64,000 bases of DNA from assembly GCA_016722565.1 (NCBI GenBank), contig JADKIU010000002.1, forward strand, positions 558,001-622,000, read 5' to 3'. The notes under the pieces are model-generated. The model was given only the letters and a program-made list of their open reading frames with translations, had not been told where the DNA came from and searched no databases. This document shows positions 33,990-42,822 of the stretch, piece after piece. This stretch comes from Bacteroidota bacterium (lineage in GTDB: Bacteria; Bacteroidota; Bacteroidia; 2-12-FULL-35-15). Made by a program: the position numbers and the translations under genes. Positions within the stretch are counted from its first letter, which is position 1, and each line of letters starts with the position of its first letter.

Positions 33990-34262
33990 TTATTGATTCA
34001 CATTATTCACGACTCTTACCGGAGTCATTTCAATTTTCATATACGGGTAATACGGCAAGGCAGAAAGTTTTGAATGCACATCATCCGCATCAGTGCCCAT
34101 CACCACCATGAAAATACCGGACATATCCAGTTTAATGAAATTGTCTACAATCGTTCCATTTTGTTCCAATTCTTTTACCACCTCTTGTTCTTTTGGAAGT
34201 AGTTTCATTCTGGTTTCTGTGTCCAATCCTTCTAATCGGATATCAAGCATAAATTTTTTCAT
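33990..34262 (-). CDS. Muconolactone-isomerase-like protein (Dabb fold)
   Basis: A 90-residue protein. Pattern MKKFMLDIRLEG...LLPKEQEVVKELEQNGTIVDNFIKLDMSGIFMVVMGTDADDVHSKLSALPYYPYMKIEMTPV matches the muconolactone delta-isomerase family (ferredoxin-like Dabb fold), including the late YP.M.ie..P. No aromatic-degradation genes are adjacent, so an enzyme role is not assumed. Small dimeric proteins of this fold have varied functions. Confidence 0.55.
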   Translation of the reverse strand: MKKFMLDIRLEGLDTETRMKLLPKEQEVVKELEQNGTIVDNFIKLDMSGIFMVVMGTDADDVHSKLSALPYYPYMKIEMTPVRVVNNVNQ

Positions 34263-34339
34263 TTTTTTAGTGTTTAGAGTTTAAGGGTTGGATTACGATT
34301 TTCAGGTGTAGGCCATTCTTTACATTGGTAATAACCTCT

Positions 34340-34478
34340 TGCAATCAACCCCGAAGATACTAAACATTCTCCGATTTAATTATCCGTGTATAATTGAGTA
34401 GAAACGTTTCTACACGTTTAAAAACGGGTTATAAATGGTTACGCAACGTAACTTAGAATTGGGAAAGTAATGTGGTGC
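34340..34478 (-). repeat. Palindromic promoter-linked element, copy A
   Basis: The core GTAGAAACGTTTCTAC (34398-34413) is a perfect 16-bp palindrome, nested in an approximately 44-base imperfect palindrome with outer arms TATCCGTG / AAAAACGGG. Shares about 125 bases with copy B. Ends GATACTAAACATTCTCCG toward the downstream gene. Lies upstream of the muconolactone-isomerase-like gene and downstream of the SpoIIE gene. Confidence 0.8.
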
Positions 34479-34534
34479 AGTCCTCACCCGTCCTCCTAAA
34501 ATGGATGAGACGGCCTTAAGATTAAGGGGTTGAA

Positions 34535-36799
34535 TTACATTTTTATACCAATTACACAAATATCATCCACCTGCTCCAGGTTCCCTTTCCAGTTGTTCAA
34601 TTCCAAATCAATGATTGCCAGCTGTTCTTGCATTGGCTTTTCATGAATCGACAAGAGCAATTCTTCGAATTTTTTGTATTTGAATTTTTTTCCTTTCGGA
34701 CCACCAAACTGGTCAGCAAGACCGTCAGTGAAAAGATAAAAGGTGGTTGCTTCCTTCAATTCAATCACATGCGTTGTAAAAGGTTTTGGAGCATCTGTTT
34801 TTCCAATCGGCTGCTTATCGGCTTTTATTGAAATAAGTGCATTGTTTTGAATGTACCACAAGGGGTTATTGGCACCACTCCAACAAATGGTTTTGTTTTT
34901 TAAATCGATACAAAGGAGAGAAATATCCATTCCATCTTTTACATCGCTGGCACTTTTTTCGAACGTTTCAACAACCAATTCCCGTGTTTTATCAAGAATT
35001 TTTCCGGTTTCTTTCAAGTTAAATTCTTTCATCGCTCTGTTTAAAGCGTTGGAGCAGACAATGGAAACCAATGCACCGGGAACACCATGTCCGGTGCTAT
35101 CCGCTGCCGCAATAAAAAACAAATCATTCATTTTTTCCGCCCAATAAAAGTCACCGGCTACAATGTCTTTCGGTCGATAAAAAATAAAATTATTCGTTAA
35201 ATGAGCACTTACAAATTCTTGTGGTGGTAAAATAGCATGTTGCAAGCGTTTGGCATAGGCAATGCTATCCAAAATTTCATTTTGTTTTTCTTCAATCAAA
35301 TGTTTTTGTTCCAGTATCTCGTTGTTTTTAATGACAAGCTCCGTGCTGTGTTTTTTCTTAATAAAATAATTCCGAAGAATAATTGCTGCCAACAGAAGTA
35401 ATAGCACCACACCAATTAATAAACTATTTCGGATTAATTTCTGCTGTTTAAACTCCTGCGCCACTTCCGCTTCCTTGCGCTGCAGCAGAATTTGCTCCTT
35501 TTCCTTTTCTTGTTCAAACTTCTTGTTTAGGTCATCTTTTATAGAAGATTTTTGAACTTCATCAAGATTTAATTTATTTTGAAGCTTAGTAAACTCAATG
35601 TAATGCAGCAATGCGCTCTGATGATTGCCAAGAGCCGAATCAATTTTATAACATAATTTTTCGGTACCCATAATTTGTTCAACGCTGGCAATACTTTTTT
35701 TCACGGCCAATGCTTTTTCAGCATATTTTTTGGCATCAGCGAATTTTTTCAGTCGGAACAAATCTTTTGCCAGTTCATGACTAGAAACCGCAATTCCTCC
35801 GGGGAAACCACTATTTTCACAATCAGCGAGTGCCTTTTGATGGTAGTGAAAGGCGGCAGTATAATTACCAAATTGATACTCGAGTCTTCCTATCTCAACA
35901 ATAACTTCTAAATAAAAAGCATTCTTGCCTCTGGAACTATCCACAAGCGACAATGCTTGTTTTAAATATCGGTTAGCTTCATCATAATTATTGATTTTTG
36001 CATAGGTTGTTCCTAAGCCAAAATATACATATACATTTTGTGAGCTATCATTATTTTTACGATACTCCTCCAATGATTTATGATAAAATTCAATTGCCTT
36101 TTGCTCCTGTTTAATTCTTGCGAATAAATCACCAGCAAGTTCATACCCTTTTGCAAGTCTTTTGGGGTCATTAATTTGTTTTTCCAAGGCGACTCCTTCT
36201 TCGGCATATTGCATTGCTTTTGCAAAATCACCCAAGCGAGCATAAAACGTAGCTAACCGATAGATATACCTTGCTACAAAAATTTTATTGTTATTCGATT
36301 TTCCAAATTCAATAGCACTTTTATAGGTGAGCAATTGCAAATAACTATTTCCTGTGCGCACGTGCAGGTTATCAATGAAGCCATAAGCATCATTAATTTT
36401 ATTCCACAATTTGAGTTGTTGATAGATTTGTAATGATTTTGTATAATACGCTACGGATTTTTCGGAGTTATAAAATTTATTATTATCATAATAATTATTT
36501 TCTCCATAATATGCTCCAATAAAGCTGTAAGCACCCGCTTCTTGCGCTAAAAGATGGTTGTAAAGGCTTGTGTCTTTAGTCGTTTTTTTTAGTTTATGAA
36601 TAAGACTCAAACTACTAGAGGCATACTTAAGATTATCAATCAGCTCACATTGTTCGGATAATTGAGCAAGGATATCCACTTTTTTAAAGTCGTCCTGCTC
36701 CAGACTCAGAGCATGATTGAGAGAATCAACTTTTGATTTTTCGCCAAAGCAGAAGTTTGTTAGGAAAAGAAATGAGATTGCAAAAATTAATCTATTCAT
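34535..36799 (-). CDS. TPR-SpoIIE (PP2C-type) transmembrane phosphatase
   Basis: A 754-residue protein. Signal peptide ends CFGEKS (residue 20). Residues 40-430 hold about seven TPR units. A Gln/Glu-rich coiled coil (residues about 420-450) leads to one helix (LLIGVVLLLLLAAIILRNYF, about 457-477), a second coiled coil, then the SpoIIE phosphatase domain with YRPKDIVAGDFYWAEK, AAADSTGHGVPGALVS (metal ligands) and LLCIDL. The order places TPRs in the periplasm and the phosphatase in the cytoplasm. It probably dephosphorylates an anti-sigma antagonist; no partner is adjacent. Two -7 boxes precede it. Confidence 0.88.
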   Translation of the reverse strand: MNRLIFAISFLFLTNFCFGEKSKVDSLNHALSLEQDDFKKVDILAQLSEQCELIDNLKYASSSLSLIHKLKKTTKDTSLYNHLLAQEAGAYSFIGAYYGENNYYDNNKFYNSEKSVAYYTKSLQIYQQLKLWNKINDAYGFIDNLHVRTGNSYLQLLTYKSAIEFGKSNNNKIFVARYIYRLATFYARLGDFAKAMQYAEEGVALEKQINDPKRLAKGYELAGDLFARIKQEQKAIEFYHKSLEEYRKNNDSSQNVYVYFGLGTTYAKINNYDEANRYLKQALSLVDSSRGKNAFYLEVIVEIGRLEYQFGNYTAAFHYHQKALADCENSGFPGGIAVSSHELAKDLFRLKKFADAKKYAEKALAVKKSIASVEQIMGTEKLCYKIDSALGNHQSALLHYIEFTKLQNKLNLDEVQKSSIKDDLNKKFEQEKEKEQILLQRKEAEVAQEFKQQKLIRNSLLIGVVLLLLLAAIILRNYFIKKKHSTELVIKNNEILEQKHLIEEKQNEILDSIAYAKRLQHAILPPQEFVSAHLTNNFIFYRPKDIVAGDFYWAEKMNDLFFIAAADSTGHGVPGALVSIVCSNALNRAMKEFNLKETGKILDKTRELVVETFEKSASDVKDGMDISLLCIDLKNKTICWSGANNPLWYIQNNALISIKADKQPIGKTDAPKPFTTHVIELKEATTFYLFTDGLADQFGGPKGKKFKYKKFEELLLSIHEKPMQEQLAIIDLELNNWKGNLEQVDDICVIGIKM

Positions 36800-36870
36800 T
36801 TATTAAAATTAACTTTTTTGTTTATAGCAGATGCATTCATGTTTCTTTTGAATTCAAAAGCATCACTACT

Positions 36871-36907
36871 CAAATTTAGTACAAATCGAATAGAAAGTAC
36901 AAAAGTA
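36871..36907 (-). promoter_or_regulatory. Two -7 boxes of the TPR-SpoIIE gene
   Basis: TAAATTTG (36871-36878) and TACTTTTG (36900-36907) on the minus strand, both exact TAnnTTTG matches, giving leaders of about 65 and 95 bases. Confidence 0.45.
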
Positions 36908-36957
36908 CAGCGAAGTTATTTCTTCTCCTTTTTAACAAAAACATGTTGGCAGTTGCA

Positions 36958-37785
36958 TTATTCTTTATAATTGGGGATGGTCCATTTAGCCATATACCAA
37001 TTTACTTTGTAGGGATAGGATTCATACATCGCATCATCTTCATTGATTGTATATCCTTGTTCGAAATTTGTTTTGGCTTCCCGCATCAGGATTTCGGCAT
37101 TTGTTTTATCACCTTTTTGCAGCAGGCATAATCCTTTGTAATATTTTGCATCCGAAAAATTATTGTACGTGCTGATTGTTTTGTCAAAATAGGTTATTGC
37201 TTTGTCGTAATTCCTTAACTCATACTGAATAATTCCCATATAGAATACATCCAAAAAATGAATCCAATCTTCACCATGTTCTTCCGTTGCTTTATCAAAG
37301 TCTTTTTGTAGGATCCGTTCAGCGGTTTCAAATTCATTTAACTGCAAATGACAGAGTGCGAGGTAAAAGGAATACGAATGATCATTTTGAAATCCATATC
37401 CAAATTCCTTAACCGCTGCTTCCATATCCGAAATGGCACTTCGATAATCTTTTTGAAAAATGCATTTTAAATAACCTCTTCGTCCAAGATAATTGGCTCT
37501 ATCATACCGTACAGCTTTGTTATAACACTCCACCGCTAGATCGTATTTTTTTGTTTTCCAATAAGGCAATGCTTTCAGTTGCCAAAGCATGGCGAAGGTT
37601 GAATCTTGTTTCAGCGCCAGGTTAATATGGTCGTCCCAACCTTGTTGTGTATAATGATAGTTGTAGGCGCCTTTTTTTAAGTACTTCTCAATGATGGTAT
37701 CTTGTTGAGCGGTATTGCCGGTGGTTTGTGCAATGGTGTAATTACTTAAAAGAAGAAGAAGAAAGAGCGGGAAGCATTTTTTCAT
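36958..37785 (-). CDS. Exported TPR protein
   Basis: A 275-residue protein with signal peptide ending TIAQ (residue 20). Five to six TPR units cover residues 45-260 (LWQLKALPYWKTKKYDLAVECYNKAVRYDRANYLG, LALCHLQLNEFETAERILQKDF, GIIQYELRNYDKAITYFDKTI, YYKGLCLLQKGDKTNAEILMREA). No other domain. A protein-interaction scaffold in the periplasm. Gap of 158 bases to the SpoIIE gene start contains that gene's promoters. Confidence 0.75.
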   Translation of the reverse strand: MKKCFPLFLLLLLSNYTIAQTTGNTAQQDTIIEKYLKKGAYNYHYTQQGWDDHINLALKQDSTFAMLWQLKALPYWKTKKYDLAVECYNKAVRYDRANYLGRRGYLKCIFQKDYRSAISDMEAAVKEFGYGFQNDHSYSFYLALCHLQLNEFETAERILQKDFDKATEEHGEDWIHFLDVFYMGIIQYELRNYDKAITYFDKTISTYNNFSDAKYYKGLCLLQKGDKTNAEILMREAKTNFEQGYTINEDDAMYESYPYKVNWYMAKWTIPNYKE

Positions 37786-37800
37786 TTTATTTGAATGAGG

Positions 37801-37912
37801 CGTTAGGCTCCTCTTTCATCAAAATTTGAGCCAACGTTTAGCAATGTAGCGCAATATGGATAAGTAACGAAATTGTATCCAATCTCTGCGCTAGATTTAG
37901 GTTGCTCGTTTA
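37801..37912 (-). other. Structured intergenic palindromes (element G)
   Basis: Two nested structures fill the gap between the TPR and GNAT genes. The first, 37832-37912, is an imperfect palindrome with paired blocks AACG/CGTT, AGCAA/TTGCT, TAGCGCA/TGCGCTA and GGATA/TATCC, the last arm touching the GNAT stop codon. The second, 37801-37837, is a hairpin CGTTaGGCTC / GAGCCAACG. It occupies the same position as elements A-F but has different sequence. Confidence 0.45.
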
Positions 37913-38473
37913 ATGTCTTTTTAGTTCCCACTTCCATATCAGTCCCTCATCAGGGTCATTTAGTTCATCAACCTTTTCAAAGCCGCATTTTTGTAAAACT
38001 TTTGTTGAAGGAGAGGGCTGTCCGAGTGTATGTGCAATAATGGATGTTACACGTTCGTCTCTCAATGCGTTCTCAATTAATCCATTTGTCATTTCAGTGG
38101 CAAGTCCGCGATTTCGATACGCGGGTGCTATTTCATATCCAATTTCCACAATCCCGTCAGCTGTCGGCTGACCATTATAACCGCCACTTCCAATAAGTGT
38201 ATTGTCTTGCTTATGAATTGGAAAGTAAGTCCACCAATTTTTTTCTTCTTTATTTTCTGATAATTTATTACGTGAATACTGCAATGCACCTACTCCAAAT
38301 TCTGTCCAATTTTCTTGAACACTCACATTCAATTTTTTTGCTAGAATTTCATTCCCTTCTATTGCGGACGTCAATAGTTCAATGTCGCAAGCAACCAGCT
38401 TTAAATTTTTTGTTTCTAGTATTTTATTTTTGACTGAATCTTTCATTCTTTCTGTATAGACTAATTTTCTCAA
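37910..38473 (-). CDS. GNAT-family N-acetyltransferase
   Basis: A 187-residue protein of the RimJ-type GNAT group: TKNLKLVACDIELL at the N-terminus, IGSGGYNGQPTADGIVEIGYEIAPAYRNRGLATEMTNGLIENAL with the acetyl-CoA P-loop motif RNRGLA, and a final QPSPSTKVLQKCGFEKV helix-strand. A shorter start at MKDSVKNK (residue 10) is possible and equally good. Acceptor unknown. Preceded by element F. Confidence 0.8.
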   Translation of the reverse strand: MRKLVYTERMKDSVKNKILETKNLKLVACDIELLTSAIEGNEILAKKLNVSVQENWTEFGVGALQYSRNKLSENKEEKNWWTYFPIHKQDNTLIGSGGYNGQPTADGIVEIGYEIAPAYRNRGLATEMTNGLIENALRDERVTSIIAHTLGQPSPSTKVLQKCGFEKVDELNDPDEGLIWKWELKRH

Positions 38474-38489
38474 ATTTACTGCAACTTCT

Positions 38490-38556
38490 TACTATCAGCA
38501 ACCAAAACACGTGTATACACGGGTAGAAACGTTTATACGCGTTTAAAACTTGTAAC
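38490..38556 (-). repeat. Palindromic promoter-linked element, copy F (short)
   Basis: Starts AGCAACCAAAACACGTGTA, then the core GTAGAAACGTTTATAC (one change from the perfect palindrome) and CGTTTAAAAC. The segment between right end and core that is present in A-C is missing. Located between the glyoxalase-transglutaminase gene stop and the GNAT start. Confidence 0.65.
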
Positions 38557-38565
38557 GTACAACTC

Positions 38566-39486
38566 TTATTGTTCCAGTTTCTTTATACATTGTTCTCTGA
38601 TTGCCCAAACCTTTTCAAAGTCCATTTGAATCTTGTTTTCTTTCATCCAATTTTGCAAGTAGTGTTTGTGAAGATCCACTTTAAAAACATTCACCTGTTC
38701 CGGTTCTATTTCAATTTCTTCAAGAATGTCGTCCATCAAATTTTCAATACTAGAAGTGCTGCTGGTGATGTCGATTCGTTGGTTATTCAACTTTAGATAG
38801 CAATGAGCTTCTGGAAGGTATTCTAACCCATTTTCCAAAATGGCATTTCCAATTTTGGGTGTATTCAAATGGTTCATGCGATACATTCCTAAAATCAGCC
38901 GTATGTTATCGAACGTATTGAGCGCAGCCACCTTTTTTAAGAAAGCATGTTTTGAGCTACACGTCCCTTTGTTTTCCGTAAGCACAAGTGAAAAATCTTC
39001 TCGATTTAAGTTTCGTCCATAGGGTAAGTTTTTTGTAAAATCAATGAGTTCGCTCCAATTTTCAATTCCTTTACTTTTCACCAATGTGGTTAATGAGTCG
39101 GATGAAGTAAAAGGAAGCGGTCGAACAGAGAACATAATTTTATAACCATCCGGGTCAGAAATCTGTATTCCATTTTCTTTCCAATATGGATTTTTAGGTG
39201 TTTCGAGCGGTATGTTTTTTCGACTGAGTCTTTGTTTGATGTTCGCAAGTTCGATGTTGGCATTTACATAAAAAACCAGGATATCGTCTTCGTCAAATTT
39301 GCTTTGAGGAAGTTCTGTTGATGTAGTGAATTCTAAATGCCAATCGGAGTATTTATGTCCTAAAAATAATCCATCATAGGAGTTATGATTTTCGAAACCA
39401 CCTAATTTTTCAAGCCCGACAATTTCTGTATAAAAACGTTCAATTGCTTTCAGGTTGGTGGTATGTCTGGCGTATCTGAATGTCAT
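38566..39486 (-). CDS. Glyoxalase/VOC domain fused to transglutaminase-like domain
   Basis: A 306-residue protein. Residues 1-125 are a VOC (glyoxalase/bleomycin-resistance) module: FRYARHTTNLKAIERFYTEIVGLEKLGGFENHNSYDGLFLGHKYSDWHLEF and GIQISDPDGYKIMF. Residues about 150-270 resemble a transglutaminase-like or peptidase C-H-D domain: ENKGTCSSKHAFLKKVA (Cys) , then LEYLPEAHCYLKLNNQRIDITSS (His and Asp). The C-terminal 35 residues are helical. VOC modules usually stand alone or in pairs, so this fusion is unusual and probably acts in detoxification or peptide modification. Element C lies just upstream. Confidence 0.7.
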   Translation of the reverse strand: MTFRYARHTTNLKAIERFYTEIVGLEKLGGFENHNSYDGLFLGHKYSDWHLEFTTSTELPQSKFDEDDILVFYVNANIELANIKQRLSRKNIPLETPKNPYWKENGIQISDPDGYKIMFSVRPLPFTSSDSLTTLVKSKGIENWSELIDFTKNLPYGRNLNREDFSLVLTENKGTCSSKHAFLKKVAALNTFDNIRLILGMYRMNHLNTPKIGNAILENGLEYLPEAHCYLKLNNQRIDITSSTSSIENLMDDILEEIEIEPEQVNVFKVDLHKHYLQNWMKENKIQMDFEKVWAIREQCIKKLEQ

Positions 39487-39520
39487 TTTTTTATTCTTCG
39501 GTTCTGCGTGTATTCAAGGT

Positions 39521-39612
39521 TTGGCATTGAGCAACTAAAATACAAAACTTTCTCCAATCCATTATCCGTGTAAACATGAGTAGAAGCGTTTCTACTCGTT
39601 TTAAAACGGATA
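39521..39612 (-). repeat. Palindromic promoter-linked element, copy C
   Basis: AGCAACTAAAATACAAAAC at the right end (39530-39548), then the near-palindrome GAGTAGAAGCGTTTCTACTC and outer arms TATCCGTG / AAAACGGATA. Identical in layout to copy B. Abuts the terminator of the metalloprotease gene and lies upstream of the glyoxalase-transglutaminase gene. Confidence 0.8.
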
Positions 39613-39644
39613 AAAAAAACGCCTCCGAGAGGGAGGCGTTTTTA
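39612..39644 (-). terminator. Terminator after the M36 metalloprotease gene
   Basis: AACGCCTCC-GAGAG-GGAGGCGTT followed on the minus strand by a T8 run. Same stem sequence as the terminator at 30260. Confidence 0.88.
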
Positions 39645-39666
39645 AATTTCAAACAGCAATCAACAT

Positions 39667-42656
39667 TTATTTCATCACTGCTACTTTCTGTACATGATCT
39701 TTTTTGCCGGTTTTGATGTTCAATTGATAGATACCAGCAGCAAACAAATCGGTGTCAATTTTAAGTGTATGACGACCTAAATTGTTTTCCTTCACTGCTT
39801 GCGTATAAATCACTTGTCCGATTGCATTCGTAATCACAATGCTTACATCTTCCGCATTCATCAATTCATACGATACATTGATTACATTGCTTGCTGGGTT
39901 CGGGAATACACTTACAGCAGTTACTACTGCATTTTCATCCACTCCTACTCCTGATGCTTCATACAAATAATAATCATCCAATGCGCCTTCTACTAAACTA
40001 CCACCATTCAATTCGGCTCCGACAATTAAACTATCCGAACACATAAAACGCATTTGCACTGTTGAACTCAACGAAACATAATCCGTAATTCTGAATGCAA
40101 ATCGTCTCCAGCTCTTGTCTGATACTTTTGTTTGTTCTACATCCACCCACGTTGCGCCACCATCGTTGGTGATTTGTGCTTGCCAATAATCTTGTCCGGG
40201 ATTCGCTCCCGAATTATTGCTCCACCAACGGTTATACGTCAATATTGGATTGGTATATGTACTCAAATTATAAATCGGTGATTCCAACGTGGTTACTCCT
40301 GCATCCACATCGTTGGTTCCAATGCCCGAAGTAATGCTCGGAGCATTTCCGGTTACCGCACACATGCTTCCACCTGAAGTGGTTTGCACACCCGGTTGTA
40401 CAATTGTAGAAGGTGTTCCCGGAGTTCCATAAGACGCTACCGGCACATCTACCACCCACATTCCTGTGGTTGCATTGTCGGATGCAACACCCTGACTCCA
40501 TGCTCCAAAATTGATATCGAAATCTTCTTCGGCCATCAACGATACTCCATTCAAAATAAAATAAGGAATGTTCGGATTCGCTTCATCCGCTGCAATCGGT
40601 TCAACTAAACTTAATGAACCTGCAGTTCCCATCAATCCTAAATAATAACCAATCACCGTTCCATTCGGTTGTGCCGGAATGGTTGCCGTGTAACTGATAC
40701 CGCTGGTATTGGTCATTGGCATATTCGTCCATGCACCCAAACGGTTTATTTTATAATACAATTCTACGGAAGCCAATGCCCAAGGATACGTAACACTTAC
40801 TGTTGCATTGATTGGAATACCAATAGATGCAGTAGATGCCAACACCGGTGTATGGGTGATGACTGCATTCGACAACAAAGTAATTCCATGCAAATCAAAT
40901 GCATCAATAATGTCGTTGTCTCTTGGTGTTCCATTGGTAATATCGTTATCACCACCATTGATTGGTAAATCATCGGTGGTCAATGCTTCAATTAAAATAT
41001 CAACATAAACTTGTCCTTCTGTTCCATCCGGACCGGTTACAGTCGCAAAAAATGTTTCTTTGTACAAATCCATCATTTGTTGTAAATCACCAAAATTTAA
41101 ATTGGTATCCCACCATGCTCCGGCAATGATTTCACCATCAGCATGTACTTCACCAACTAAATCCTGAGGATATACTTTTTTGTTGATGTCGTAACGTCTT
41201 ACTACTACTGTTGGATCCGTATCATCAAAACCAATTCCTAAAATCGGACTTTGAGTAATTCCCAATGCCCAAATATCGGCATACCCTTCACCCATTGCTC
41301 CATTGTCGAACGATGCGCCTTGCGACTGATAAAATTTATCATTGATACCATGACCGTATTCGTGATAAACCACATCGCCTACTTGCGCCAATGAATTACA
41401 TCCGCCACCGGCAGCATAAAAATTAATGGATACACCATTGTAAAAAGCGTTACATGTTCCGGTTTCATCCACATTGGTAGGCAATGGACTGTCCATATCG
41501 GTAAATGCAGGAAACTTTGTTTTCATATAATCGTGAACAATGTTCACGTGGTAATAAGCAGATAATTCGCGGATGTTCGCATCCGTATTAAAGGAATACG
41601 TGTTTGTTCCAGGATTTGCAGTTGCAGTAAATGTGGGTGTAACACCACTTGTTTCAACTTTCGACCAAAGGCCTTCCAACGAAAACGTAACAGTTGTAGG
41701 CGTTACACTTGGTAAACCAATATATCCAACCGCATCGGTATTATAGGTTGTTGCACCTTCCACAATTTTTAAATTGCGCAATGGATGTGTCGCACTTGGA
41801 TCGTATGGATTTGTTGGATACACCGTTCCGGTAATGGTAATGTCGGTTGCCGCAGCCGGAGTTGGTGCTGGAGTCGGTGTATGTTTTGGATCGTAATGCA
41901 ATACTTTGTTGGTACGAGAAAGTACGGTTCCGTTTTCAGCATCTACCAACGTAAGGTATTTTGCAGGAACGCCTGCTGCATCTTTTGTTTCAACAGTTAC
42001 TTCATATACCAACTTATAAATGTTCTTTTTGTATTCAGGAATCGGTAAAATAAACAAGTCACTTTTAATAGAAGTGCTTACAATCAAATCACCCAATCCG
42101 GTTTGTGCAAATGTAATTGCATCACTTGGAGAAATGGTTGGTGTGGTTGAAAGTGTGATGTCGTTATACACATCACAACCAAAAGTAACCACCTTACCGG
42201 AAGGCGTCATTTTTACATATACATCGCTGTTACAATACTTTTAATCCGGAGTGAATCTGATTAAAATGTACATAATTAAAATTTTGAATTTCCACCGCTT
42301 GCATAGGCCAATTCAGAAACCGGAATATTGAATCCGGATAATTTACTGGTAATAAAATTCATGGCTTTGGTTTGCGGATCCATACCAAATACAGTGATGG
42401 GCGCACCAAAAGCACGATGTGGTTTTGCATTTTCTTCATTAAAAATTACATACCAGGTACCGTTTGCAGCAACAAAGTTTTGCCACTCTGCACTTTCGCG
42501 CAAAGCTTTTTGAAAAGCAACATCGGGTAAACGCTTGGTGTTTTTGATAAAACGAACATCGTTTTTGTTGGCATTAGAAATAATACCGCCTTCGGATGCT
42601 GTTGCGCTAAATGATGCAAGCATCAGGATAGCCAGTGTAAATTTTTTAATTGTCAT
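39667..42656 (-). CDS. Secreted M36 (fungalysin-like) zinc metalloprotease with T9SS type A domain, frameshifted
   Basis: Two extra bases, one in the A4 run at 42278-42281 and one near 42232, break a continuous 995-residue frame. After correction the N-terminus runs from MTIKKFTLAILMLASFSA (signal peptide) through a pro-domain of the FTP type into the peptidase. Landmarks: VVYHEYGHGIND (HExxH, catalytic Glu), GAMGEGYADIWALG (third ligand Glu), then beta-sandwich segments and a final type A sorting domain VFPNPASNVINVSYEL...GIYQLNIKTGKKDHVQKVAVMK. It should be secreted by T9SS, cleaved and surface-bound or released. The frameshifts fall at the pro-domain/peptidase junction and are probably sequencing errors. 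Confidence 0.82.
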
Positions 42657-42793
42657 GTAGCATTGGGGTTTTGATTGTGATTATTGAATGATAAGTAAAG
42701 AAAGGAAAAAATTATCTAAAACACAAATTATTTTGCCCGATTTATTAGGTGCGTTATTTGTGCAGTCAACTCAAAAATTCTTCCCACTGTTAG

Positions 42794-42815
42794 TTCGACC
42801 AGCGTGGAGAAATCT
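42794..42815 (+). repeat. Dispersed short repeat (TTCGACCAGCGTGGAGAAAT)
   Basis: Resembles the sequence at 54906-54934 (CTCGACCAACGTGGAGAGAT): a CGACC-N-CGTGGAGA pattern, a common dispersed element in Bacteroidota intergenic DNA. It lies between the CXXCH protein gene and the metalloprotease gene start. Confidence 0.6.
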
Positions 42816-42822
42816 ACCTCTA

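Noticed and set aside
34340..34478. XerCD dif-type recombination site in the palindrome core
   Set aside because: The core is a perfect 16-bp palindrome without the 11-6-11 layout, so it does not match dif or pdif sites.
37801..37912. Integron attC site
   Set aside because: A GTTAGGC heptamer and a long palindrome are present, but the required matching RYYYAAC partner is not at the right place on either strand, and no integrase is in the window.
39667..42210. Shorter metalloprotease as a separate gene from 42276-42656
   Set aside because: The two parts together form one pro-protein; the first part holds the signal peptide and pro-domain, and two single-base corrections join them exactly in frame.
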